This document shows positions 25,801-36,895 of a stretch of 64,000 nt of DNA, one piece after another. Under the pieces are notes generated by a model. It searched no databases. It was not told the origin of the DNA and saw only the letters and a program-made list of their open reading frames with translations. The translations under genes and the position numbers were made by a program. The first letter of the stretch is position 1. Every line of letters begins with the position of its first letter. Source of the stretch: Didymodactylos carnosus (Eukaryota > Rotifera > Eurotatoria > Philodinida > Philodinidae); assembly GCA_905250885.1 (NCBI GenBank), contig CAJNOQ010000045.1, forward strand, positions 26,916-90,915. Reading direction: 5' to 3'.

Positions 25801-28800
25801 TTCCAAAAAATGCGTCTTAAGGCACATTTTTTCAGACTTATTCTCGAAAGGACTGCTTCTCTTACTCTATTTTTGGCTCTCTATAAAATTTGTTTACGAG
25901 ATAAGCGCATCTTTTCATCTCAATTCCCATTCTTTTTTGTAATGCTCTGTTCGTTGATTTTTCTTATTAGGAAATTTATATTATTTGTATTTTTAAATTC
26001 TTTTTTCCCGTTTTAATATGATTTATCCAATGACCTGAAATATTTTTACAGTTTTTCCAACCCAGCGACTCTTTTTCTAAACCTTTTATATCCCCCATAC
26101 ATGATTAAAAGACATGAAAAAAACGAATAGGGAAGATTCATATGCGGCAAAAACGCACAAGAAAAACAGACTAGCAAGAGAAACCAGCAAAGAACGTCAG
26201 AATCATGTATCCTTCGTACGTAAAATCGTATATGATCGTATAAAATCAGACACTATCTTATCTAATCTTACTATTTCGCACACAAGATCTCATAGGATCA
26301 GATCAGATCGTACAATATCGTGCGTACGATTGTTGTACGGAACGTATAGTCTGGACCCTGTGACTTTTCAGGGACCACGATTCGAAGAATTGTATTCTTT
26401 GTTCGTCTTCCCGGGTCAAAGAATCTTACTCTAAGATCTTATAAGATTTCTTGTACGATTCTGTCTGATTTCGCAAGATTCGTATAAGAATTTGTAAGAT
26501 TTTGTAAGAAACATAGAAACTGATTCGTGATGTAAGATCTTATAGTAAGATTTCATTAGATTTCGTCAGATTCTTGTATGATTTTTATAAGATTTTATAA
26601 GATGAATCCATTTCTATGATTTTTCGTAAGATTTTATAAGATCTTGTAAGATCTTGATATGATTTTTTGAACTGGGTGTGTCCTATCTACCCAGGTGATT
26701 GAATCGTACTATCCGATCGTACAAGATCGTATACGAATCGTACAAAATCATATGCGATTATGTACGATCTATATACGAATCGTGGTACCTGATTTGTCGT
26801 CTGGCTCGTACTGTACGATTTCATACGAAGTTGTATGATCGTATATGATCTTGTACGATCGTATTATACGATCCAGAGGACAAATCAGATACCACGATTC
26901 ATATATGATTTTCATACGATTTGGTACGATTTTGTCTGATTCAGATACGATCTTAGTACGATTCTTCGACCTGGGTATGGCAGAAAATATTATAAATAGC
27001 CCAGGTCAAACAAATCGTATACGATCGTATCTAAATCAGACAAAATCGTACCAAATCGTATGTAAATCATATATGAATCGTGGTATCTGATTTGTCCTCT
27101 GGATCGTATAATACGATCGTAGTAGATCATATACGATCATACAATTTCGTATGAAATCGTATGGTACGAACCAGAAGACAAATCAGACACCACGATTCGT
27201 ATGTAAATTGTACATAATCGCATATGATTTCGTACGATTCGTATACGATCTTGTGCGATCGGATAGTACGATTCTATCACCTGCCCAGGTCGAAGAATCG
27301 TACTAAGATCGTATCTGAATCAGACAAAATCGTACCAAATCGTATGAAAATCATATATGAATCGTGGTATCTGATTTGTCCTCTGAATCGTATAATACGA
27401 TCGTACAAGATCATATACGATCATACAATTTCGTATGAAATCGTACAATACGAGCCAGACGACAAATCAGGTACCACGATTCGTATGTAGATCGTACATA
27501 ATCGCATATGATTTCGTACGATTCGTATACGATCTTGTACGATCGGATAGTACGATTCAATCACCTGGGTGGGAGAGAAAGATACTTTTTTTAAGAGGGT
27601 CTAGAGGAAATTTATAGAACACGATCAGGCCCATAATCTTATACGATCTGATGAATCCTTACGATGATGTCTTACGTGACATATCGTTCCTTGTGATTAA
27701 CAGGTACCAGGTAGGGCTGGGACAGTTACTAGTTACCGTTACCATCGTTCCCCGTTACTAACGGTAACGATAATTGACATAAAACTAATAAGCATCGTTC
27801 CTCGTTAGTAGAGGTAATGGTAATTGATATACAGTAAGAAATCCTGTACCCTCCAGTAACGAGGAACGACGCTTATTAATTTTATATCAGTTACCGTTAC
27901 CTCTAGTAACGGACAACGATGGTAACGGTAACTGGTAACTGTCACAGCCCTAGTACTAGGTTCAAATTTGCCTTAAGTGTCATTTTTCCTAGCTTTGGTT
28001 GTATGCTGCTGTTTAGCCGCTGTCTCAGGACAGTGCTACCAATCGAAGTTTTAAATACGACTAGTCGACCTAGAACTTTATCTGACTCTATGGTCGAAAT
28101 AAATAAATAAAATTTTTTAAACTAAATAAGATTTAAAGTAGGTGCTGTTACAATTAAAATATCTGAAGTTTTTGCTTCTAAGTCGACTTGACACATAGTC
28201 TGCATGTTATTTTCTTTTATAGAGTTTGATGAAAAAATGTGATGAAAAGGAAAAATTAGCGGCAAAAGCCTATATAGAGCTGAAAGAATTACGTGAAAAT
28301 TGTGATACATATGAGAGACAAAATATAAAATTACAACAAGATCTATCAATGGCTCTAGAAAAATTAGAAGAAATAACACAAGAAGCAGAAAAATATGCAC
28401 AAGAATTACAATTAAATCAAAAACATATTGCAGATTTAGAACAAAAGCGAGAAGAATTTAAAATACAAGCACAAGAAACGATTAAACAGTAAAGAAAAAT
28501 TTCATTTATATTAATTATATAACTAATATAGAGATTACGTTCTTATAACTTCTTCAGATGGAAAGCTCGAGTAAAAAAATTAGAAAAAGATGTTGATCGT
28601 CATAAATTTGGTTCAACTCAGATGCTGGAACGTAACGAACAATTAGTAAAAGATATGGAAACGATAAAAGCTCAAAATTTAACATTAAAAGGACAAATAA
28701 CAAAAATAGAAGCAGAACTTAACGATTCACAGGTCTGTATATATCTATTAGTTAACGTTAATTGAAACTAAATATGATTTTCTACTTAAAAGATGACAAG

Positions 28801-31091
28801 AAATCGTTTAGAAGAACACTTTAAACGGAATGAAAATGATGTAAGTCAAATTTTTATATTTCAAAATTGAAATTAAGTTAATTATAAGTTTTTCAATTTA
28901 GCTTTTCCAAGTTCGAACAGTTCGTACATCTCAAGAAACAGAAATCTCTGCATTGAAAGGAGCAATTAATGAAGTATATATCCATCGGAGTACACGATAC
29001 CGAAATATGTTTCATAGAGTAATTTTTCTTTTAGCTTGAGAGTCAATTAGCAATAAATCGTCAACAAATTGAGCATATAGAACAAGAAAAACATACGATT
29101 CAACAAATGTTACAAGATGAAATTCGACAAAAAAAACAATTTGAGACAAAATCAAAACAAATTGAAGTTTGTAGAATCTAATGAATTTTTATTATACTTT
29201 GATTTAAGATTAAGAGAACTACTTTTAGAGTGATATTGAAACAATAAATGTTTCTCGTGGACAATTACAAACTCATATTATTGAAATTGACAACGAACGA
29301 ATGGTAGATTATGTTTATTTTATTAGAAAATTAAATATTTATAATTAATTCAAATTTTTGTTTTTTTTGTAGGAATTAATTCAGAAATTGAAAGAAACTG
29401 AATTGGAACGCGATTCCTATTCCGTTCAATTTCTCGCCACCAACAAAGCGTACAATGATGTGAGTATGAAATAATGATTTTATTCTATTTTCTAAATCAA
29501 TAAATGTTTGCACTAAACAATATATATTTTTTAGGAGAAAAGCAATTTACAATCTAAATTTGTGACATTAGAAAGTGATTATGAAGAAATGAGGGTATGT
29601 AATGTTAATAAAAATTTATTTTTATAATCTAGCATTGTTAAAATTTATGTACAGCATAAATTGGATTTGACTAAAACTGAATATACTCGTGGCATGAAAA
29701 CGTTACAAATGGATTATGAAAATAAAATTGAAACACTTAAAGTTTGTATAAAAAGATTTATATAGAAGAAAATGTTGTAAATTCATCATTTATATTTAGC
29801 TTCAATTAAGCGATGAGAAAGCTCGTATTCAAATATTTCAACGTCATGAAAATGAGCACAAAAAAGAAATTGAACATTTACAAGAAAAATCATCACATTT
29901 GGAAGATGATTTTAACAAAATGAAATATAAATATGAAACAATTACCAGAGATTTTGCAGAAAAAGTAGAGCACATTTATAAATAGTAGTTTTAAGTTTAG
30001 ATAATCATTATTTATTTTAGATGCGCATATTCGAAGATAATGAATCAAGGTAATATTTAATAGAAAGAATATGTTAGTTTTATAATATTTAGTTTTAGAT
30101 TGAATAAACTCAATGTTGAATCATCAAATCAAAAAAATCAATTTTTGAAAAAAGAAAAGGATTATCAGGTAAATAGATAATTGTTGTAAAAATGAAATTT
30201 ATCAAACTACATTTTCATATTACTAGAACGCTCTTCATACGGTATTTAATGATTTAACCTATTGTACGGAATCATTGTCCAGCGATTCTGATGTACCATT
30301 TATTGTTTTTGATACTTCACTTACGAATGATGTTGATACGTGGTTAAGTAAAATTAAAGTAAGACGAACGTTTATCTTATTGATATTTAATAGAATTGAA
30401 TTTTTCTGATAGGGAAAATTAGCGTGGTTAAAACAAGAACTTGATGCAAGACGTCAACGAGAATCAAAATTACGACAAGATTTAAATAGTGCACTATTAG
30501 ATAGTGATACTGATAGAAAATATTTCGCTACTGAATTAGCCAAAAAAGAAGTTTTATTAGACGAAATGTCTAAAGAAAAATTTAGTATGTATTTTTTCTT
30601 CGTTTTGAAGGTCTTATTAAATATTTCATAGTTATTTTAATTTTTATACATCTTGACTTTTTTCCTTCTAGATCTATTTGACGTGGAAAGAGACAATTCA
30701 GATAAAATGAAACATTTACAAGTAAATACCGTATAGTATTTCAAAGAAGTGTACGCTTTCTGGTTGTGTTTTTATTTCCTAGACCCGGTTAGCTGATTTA
30801 TCTCATGGTGTTGAAGGACATTCTTTTAAAGAAATTGAACGAGCTAGACAATTACAAACCGTTGAAATGCAAATAGAATATGAAAAACGGCGAGCATTAA
30901 CCGAAGTATGAAACATTTTGCTTACTGTAATTGAACTATAATAACCACACAAGTGTCGATATTTTATTTAGGATGAAAAGGATCGTATTAATGATCGTTA
31001 TCGACAGTAAGTTTCTCTAAGTAGTTGTTTATTTTAATCTACTAAAATTACTAACCAAAACATCATTCTTTTCAGGCAATTACTAAAGTAA
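22816..31091 (+). CDS. Large coiled-coil protein, CEP128-like
   Basis: More than 20 short exons on the plus strand, almost all with GT/AG ends and short introns, run from MSSKRQLPNVV at 22816 to QQLLK-TAA at 31089-31091. The protein starts with a disordered, charged region (about 22.8-23.4 kb) and is then nearly continuous heptad-rich coiled coil. The C-terminal exons (30.3-30.9 kb) contain KLAWLKQELDARRQ, then LLDEMSKEKFNL and LQTRLADLS, an order and spacing that resembles the C-terminus of the centriolar subdistal-appendage protein CEP128; coiled coils make such a match only suggestive. The exon ending 24600 is followed by a 3.6 kb intron filled with repeats, and the next exon begins about 28223. 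One join near 23.46 kb needs either a 31-base intron or a skipped segment. If CEP128 is right, the protein acts at mother-centriole appendages and basal bodies. Confidence 0.75.
24990..26689. repeat. Clustered short-palindrome repeats in CEP128-like intron
   Basis: Two motif themes alternate: AAGATCTTG / TTACAAGATC (about 24990-25310 and 26420-26665) and CGTACGATCGTA (about 25340-25530 and 26200-26340). The spacing is irregular, unlike a satellite. A more unique AT-rich stretch lies between about 25540 and 26190. These look like degraded non-autonomous elements of the families seen intact just downstream. Confidence 0.65.
26690..26974 (+). mobile_element. CCCAGGT-ended element, copy A (GTACGATC family)
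   Basis: The 285-base element begins CCCAGGTGATTGAATCGTAC and ends in the inverted CCCAGGTCGAAGAATCGTAC. The interior is saturated with GTACGATC, CGTATACG and related palindromes. It is inverted relative to copies B and C. I cannot define a target duplication. Confidence 0.8.
26999..27286 (-). mobile_element. GTACGATC family element, copy B
   Basis: It has the same structure as copy A in the opposite orientation, beginning CCCAGGTCAAACAAATCG and ending CTATCACCTG, and directly abuts copy C, sharing or touching the CCC of its end. Sequence agreement with copies A and C is high throughout. Confidence 0.8.
27284..27569 (-). mobile_element. GTACGATC family element, copy C
   Basis: The 286-base copy begins CCCAGGTCGAAGAATCGTAC and ends CAATCACCTGGG. 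It is a near-exact reverse complement of copy A and lies head to tail with copy B. Confidence 0.8.
27712..27952. mobile_element. hAT-type MITE, GGTAACGGTAAC family
   Basis: The termini are TAGGGCTGGGACAGTTAC and its near-exact inverse. Flanking 8-mers gtaccagg (27704-27711) and gtactagg (27953-27960) match at 7 of 8, a typical hAT target duplication. The interior repeats GTTACCGTTACC and GTTCCTCGTTA in both orientations. No coding capacity. Confidence 0.85.
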
Positions 31092-33132
31092 TAACAATAC
31101 GTAATGTTCCTTGCTTAATTGCATTTCTAATTTTTTTTGCTAAATTTTGCAGTAGAATGTTTCGTACACATTGATAAACGTATAGTGCACTAGCTTTTTA
31201 TTGATGGATCGATTGATTGCGTTATGTATGTCGCATGTTTTTGTCGTCAACAATGTTGTTAACTTAAAGTAACTTAAGAGTAGTCATTTGATATCTTGTC
31301 TTTAGTGAATGTACTTGAGGCAAGTACTTGGGTTAAGTATTGAGGATAGTACTTGTGGACTTTTCCAGATAAATTTACCTGTCAAGTACTTGCCAAGTAA
31401 AATGTAAGTACTTGGCTGATACAATGCAAGTTTGATAATCAAGTTTACTTGAAAAACTCCAGTTCCGTTTATTCTTATTTTGTATTTTATACATATTCTG
31501 GAGCTATACTCTAATTTTGTAAAGCAAATACATGCATGGCTACCAAGTTACTAAGTACTTGTCAGGTGCTTAACTGGTCACGTACTTCCCAAGTACTCAT
31601 CAGGTAATCAAGTACTTGTACCAATCATATCTACTGGATCGATGTTAATTTCTAAAGTACTAAGCATACATTATCTACGGTTATAAATGTGTGTATTCAA
31701 ATCTTTCATACTCGCACATTGTCTGTAAGCAGAGACATAGCCAGCCATGGGCCAGGGTGGGCCTGAGCCTACACCTTGGAGTTTTATTTCCTCCAGGGTT
31801 TTAATTTTTTTTGTTTTTAGTTAGAATAGAAAGTAAAGCAGCATGAAAAAAAAACCATTTCTCTTGTTCGTTCTGTATTTTCTGATGTGTACTGATAGTC
31901 ATAATTGATCGATTCCCTCTTATCTATATGTGTTAAGGAAAAAAAATTTCTTTTTCATCATAATGTATCAGCTGCTTAGCATGTGCTTTAAGCGTGTATT
32001 TCTCTTATTCTTAACCCGTAGAAAAAATTGAAATGTGCTCAGGAAAAGGGCAAATTCACTAGGTGACGACAGCAGTGCTTCAAAACGGGAAAAAAACCAT
32101 GTTAGGAAATCAGAAATGTTTTTGTACCCACCTCTCCTAAAAGTCCTGGCTACGTCGTTGTCTGTAAGAACCATTAAAAGTATAATTTATCAACTATCTC
32201 TGCTTGTTTCCACAACTATTAGGTTAAAAAGTTTAAAATTCGATAGATTTGAAATTTCGCGAACATTGAGTTGACAATCGACGAGAAAACCGTGTGCCAG
32301 ACAAATAGTAGTCATGCTAAATGATGGTGAATAAATGAATTTAGTTTTGCTTTAGATTTCAAACAATGATTGATTCGATTAAACGTGACTTCCAGACTGC
32401 TAAAACACAATTATTTACTAAAAATCCATAACTGCAGTGGATTTTCTCATACACAATATAATCTCATATATCATTCATCTCCTTATATTATCTCATTTTG
32501 TAAAGCATTTTTATACAAATATTCTCATTCAGCAATAGAAAATTTTTTTTGTACCATTTTGTATTTTCTACTTTTTAGCTAGTATTTGTATGTATTTTAG
32601 TTTTATATTCTCTTCTTTGTGAGTGCCTATTATTATATACTTTTCTAAAGTGTTTCGAGTACAAGTATTTTTCCTGAATTAGTAGTTTGTTACTATGTTT
32701 ATTTTAGAATAAATGATAACTACTTGTAATTGTAGAGAAGATTGAGCTTGCAAGAAAAATGTGAATTAATCGTTCAGAATTGAATTGAAATGCATCCATT
32801 ATTTGCTATTTTCACGAGTGTTGTTGCAGAAGAAACGTTTAAGAGACTAGATTACTAGAAGATTAAGTTTCGTGAAATCTAAATGGGTGAACTACCGAAA
32901 CAAGAGCACTATAATAATCTTCATTTAAATAATAATAATAATACTTTTTTGAGTAGCTGAGTTGTTAAAGTTTCCATTAATTAATTCACTATGCCTTTGC
33001 TTTTTGCGACATAAATGATAGATCAAAGCAATGGCTACCCAAATCATGATGGTGACAGGTTTAACAATGGACAGGTGTATCGGCGTCAAAATACCGTGCA
33101 CTTGGTTGTGTTTTGAATATCTTTTGATAGAA
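31092..33132. other. Gene-free stretch after CEP128-like gene
   Basis: It contains the CEP128-like 3' flank and the CAAGTACTTG element described separately. Around 31733-31800 and 32145-32160 lie fragments with tagccag/cctggctacgtc character, which resemble hAT ends. No exon was recognised. Confidence 0.5.
31316..31640. repeat. CAAGTACTTG-saturated repeat
   Basis: Around a dozen full or near copies of the palindrome CAAGTACTTG and its half sites occur within about 325 bases, in two clusters separated by about 100 bases of unrelated sequence. Ends and target duplication are not clear. Confidence 0.7.
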
Positions 33133-34480
33133 AAGAGCTAGAGAGCTTCGATTTTCACCAGTGGGAAGAGAAAACTTGGGGGCATATTTCCATAACCAAA
33201 ACTGTTTTCATAACAGTTTTCTGAAACAGGTTTTCTAAGAGATCTTTGGAAAACTATGCCATCTGTAAACATTTTCCAATAGGATTGTATTGCTTTTTTC
33301 TCATGGACTGATAGCCTGGGGTGTCCTCTTCAAAATGGGGGTAAAGTGAGACCTTAATTTTCCGCAGTTCGGGCGTTGTATCAGATTTTCTACGAGTCCC
33401 AGTACTGGCACCCGGTGACTATTGGTAGCCTTAAAGACGTATGCGCTATGGGTAATCGACCATGCTGAGTTTTGTGGTAATATTTTTTTTCTAAACAGTT
33501 TCAAAAATTTAGTGAAAACCTACATTAGGTGAAATATCCCATTTCTGCTTATTTTTGAGTAAAATTCAAAAATTCATAACTCAGTCAAGATCAATCCAAG
33601 TTATGTCAGAATATCAAGCTGTACTCTATTTTATCTGCTCAATACTATGCAGTTTAACAGAAGCGTTAAAAGTCGACAGAAAATACTCCGGTTTTTGAAA
33701 GAATTTTCTAGAAGTCTTCCGAAGTACAAGAATGTTTTTACTATTCTCAAGTAAAAAATCGTTTGGAGCAGGTAAAATAGAGTTTGATATTCTGACATAA
33801 CTTGGATTGATCTTGACTGAGTTATGAATTTTGAATTTTACTCAAAAATAGGCAGAAATAGGATATTTCACCTAATGTACGTTTTCACTAAGTTTCTGAA
33901 ACTGTTTAGAAAAACAAATATTGCCACGAGATTCAGTCTAGTCGGTAACCTATGTTTTCATTCATTTCTGACAGTCTCAAAGCTAACGGCAGAGGAGTCC
34001 TAAGGGTTCGAGGAAAATGCCCGTAGCTCCCGAACCATGAATTTTCAAGATGTCGCTTGGATCTGATTTTGTAGAGAACACCTTTGACTATCCATATATG
34101 AAAAAAAATCTGATAGATTCCTATGTAAAACTTTGGAGCTATAAACTGGTTTTCCAGAGATTCACTTAGAAATCCTCCACAGATCAGCGCAAAAAATTTG
34201 GATTTCTGCATATTATTGCGTGTCCCGATCTTGGCTACACATTGGAGAAGATCCGATCTCGATAGCTTGTTCCGTTCTCAAGTTATTCATGTCGCAATCA
34301 CCCACACTATATTTTGAAATGGATAGTAGCACTTGAAGTTCTTGAGCTATGGCCTGATTTTTCAAAGATCTCTTAAAAAGCCTACTTTCGAAAAAGATTT
34401 TTGAAATCCTTTCTGTTTAGAAAAGTGCACTCAGGTCTTTTCTTTCCAATGGTGAAGACCCGAGCTCTCTAGCTCTTTTT
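33133..34480. repeat. 1.35-kb fold-back element, relative of the MED15 intron palindrome
   Basis: The outer ends are inverted (AAAAGAGCTAGAGAGCT at 33133 against its complement near 34465-34480), as are the inner arms (about 33440-33640 and 33770-33960, flanking GTCAAGATCAATCCAAG). The arms are diverged and one side contains extra sequence. The segment reading ATCGACCATGCTGAG through GTGAAAACCTACATTAGGTG is clearly homologous to the same position in the 6431-7491 palindrome, so the two belong to one family of different ages. Confidence 0.75.
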
Positions 34481-34699
34481 GTGCTCGACTTATTTAAAAA
34501 ACGATCGAGCGCACTGGGTTTTTCGATAACAGTGAAAGAGAAGAAACAGGTTTGTAGAGAATCCCGTCCTCTAGAAAACCATCTTTTGGTCGGTCTAAAT
34601 GCTATTTATGTATTTCATTAAATTCAACATGTTTCGAAATCTCTACACTAGAAATCTGACTTTATCCGCGCGTGGTATGTTAAAGTTACAGAAGAAACA

Positions 34700-35075
34700 G
34701 AAAAAAAACGGTTACGGGACAAAGGCGGTTACGGGACATTTCTTTGAATTTTCTACCTTTATCCCTTATAAAGCAATCTTAGTCTTTGCTATTTATACAG
34801 GATCATCGTGTGAGTAGACAACACTTATGGTAAAAAAAGAAACTTTCTATCAAGCCCGGTTGAGGCGTGTCATAGTAGGTGGTTACGGGACAAATTGTCA
34901 GTCAAACCTCACATAACTTCAGTAAAATGGGAATTACTTGGTAGTGAAAAGTGATAGAAACGTCGGATCTTCGCTGTTGTCTATTCTATATATTTAGTCA
35001 ACTTTTGGCATATAAAGAAAGCAAATTGAATAACTTACAAGAGCTATTACAGACCATGTGGTTACGGGACGGAAA
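34700..35075 (+). repeat. Four dispersed GGTTACGGGAC motifs
   Basis: The 11-mer GGTTACGGGAC occurs near 34711, 34728, 34881 and 35061, all on the same strand, in otherwise non-repetitive AT-rich sequence. I do not know its role; a degraded tandem or motif-type element is the simplest reading. Confidence 0.55.
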
Positions 35076-35682
35076 AAAGAATTTTTTTGGGATCACAAAT
35101 TCGGAACAAATTTGTGAAAAATAGAACAATCGGTAACAAAGGTAATGATGTAGTTGAGTAGAGCGAAGAAAATACTATAAGAAAGAGAGAAAAAAAAATA
35201 CATTTACAAAACCAAACGTATTTGAATCACCAGGAAAACAACATCAGAATAACGGTCAAACATGAACGTTTTGCTTATAATTCGTTCACGGTTAAACATC
35301 GAAAAGTCGTACTTGCAGCGATTATAAGTCTAACGTTGTTGAATATATGCGAAAAGTCCGAAAGTGATTCATCAAGGCTAAGAAAAGAAACGCTTGGGAT
35401 CATTTACTTCATTCGAACGGTACTATTTTTATCAGGATCACTTGCATATACTAATGACTACTATCATGAAAGATTTTGCAAATTGTTGTTTCAGATTAAA
35501 TATTATCATTACTTTTCGGCCTATGATGAAATTTCGTTTTTACTAAAAGTCTTTCGATATCTAGAATGGTCATTATAAAAGAATCCTCATCTTGCTATTG
35601 ATTTTACTGTTCTTATTCCGTCTATAATTAAAATATAACCCTATTTTTACTTGAAAAGTCATATGTCTGCATATGAAAAATG

Positions 35683-36585
35683 CAAGGAGGAAAAAGCGGA
35701 ATGGGCTGGAATGAGCCATTCCGTCCCATTCTAAACCATTTTGGACAATTTTTTCCGTTCTCCATTTTTGACAGACTTATATACATACTATCGAGTGTGT
35801 ATTTTGAGAAACAATGTGTTTGTCCACATAATTTATCTGTGCAAGAGTAGCTGCTTCAATGAGCGTCTTTCCTATACAAGAAAAATTGGGATATAGTCTA
35901 CTGAAATGAAGATTTCAGGCTGAATCTCAGAGCCTGGAGGCTTTCAGACATGCTGATTCTAGTGGCGATAGCAATCTGCTTTGGTTTTTACTTTCATAAT
36001 AGACTTCTGGAAAACTAGGCTTTTGAGCAGAGGGCTTTCGGAAATATTGTAATTAACTCCGGCACTCCGTACGATGGTCCAAAGTGGCGAAGTGTGTTGT
36101 TTTCTTTTAGAATAAAACAGTGATACTTCTCTCAATATTCTTCCCAGAAATAGAACAATCGTGTTTCCAAAACGGAACAATCATGTTCTTTAGTTGGGAA
36201 TATTTCCCTGATAATGGAGCAATTGTATTCAATTCTGTGAATTCTTTTCACACAGACAGAACCTTTTTGTTCTGCTTGTGAGACATTTCTAGGACAGTTC
36301 AGTTCAATAAAGTTTCCTTAAGCCCACGACACTTCGAGCGCTTCGGCACTCCACGGAGTGGCGAAATGCGCTTTTCCCGCTTGACATCAATCCGTCGGAA
36401 ATGGAAAATCGAAAAAATTGTCAAAAAACGCCCTCTGAAGGAAGCAGCGGACAAGGACCTTAAGGATACCTACAGAAAAATAGAAATTCTCCCTCAGCAT
36501 CAATGTGGTCTATTCCGGCCCATTCTAGTGCATTCCAACCCAGTCCACCCCATTCTACCATTCCAAAAACGCTTTTTTTCCCTTG
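35683..36585. mobile_element. Non-autonomous inverted-repeat element, GGAATGGG family
   Basis: The ends CAAGGAGGAAAAAGCG and the inverted CAAGGGAAAAAAAGCG are flanked on both sides by aaaaatg (35676-35682 and 36586-36592). Subterminal regions on both sides carry repeated GGAATGGG/CCCATTCC motifs in both orientations. Smaller inverted pieces (gcactccgta, gcactccacgg) lie inside. No ORF with coding character. Confidence 0.65.
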
Positions 36586-36895
36586 AAAAATGTCGAAAAT
36601 CATATGATCAAGAAGATTACGTTGTTGAAGAAATATATGTGTCAGTATTCCAGTAAGAGTTTAACTAAACCAATCAATGCAGTTTTGAGAACAAAAATAA
36701 GATGACAATTAAGTATTTGTTTCCGAGTAATAATGCATTAACTGATAGTACATGAATGAGGATAATTTATTCGATCTGAAAGGAGACAATTAATGGTAGA
36801 TTACTTCGGCTTGAAAAACTTGAATAGTTATGTATAAAAGTATCTGAAATCTTTGCACAATTATAGAATTATATATGCAGTCTTGAGCGTAGAAT

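Noticed and set aside
26845-27617. Several plus-strand frames rich in Ile, Arg, Ser and Tyr
   Set aside because: They are translations of GTACGATC repeats; the same words recur in each copy.
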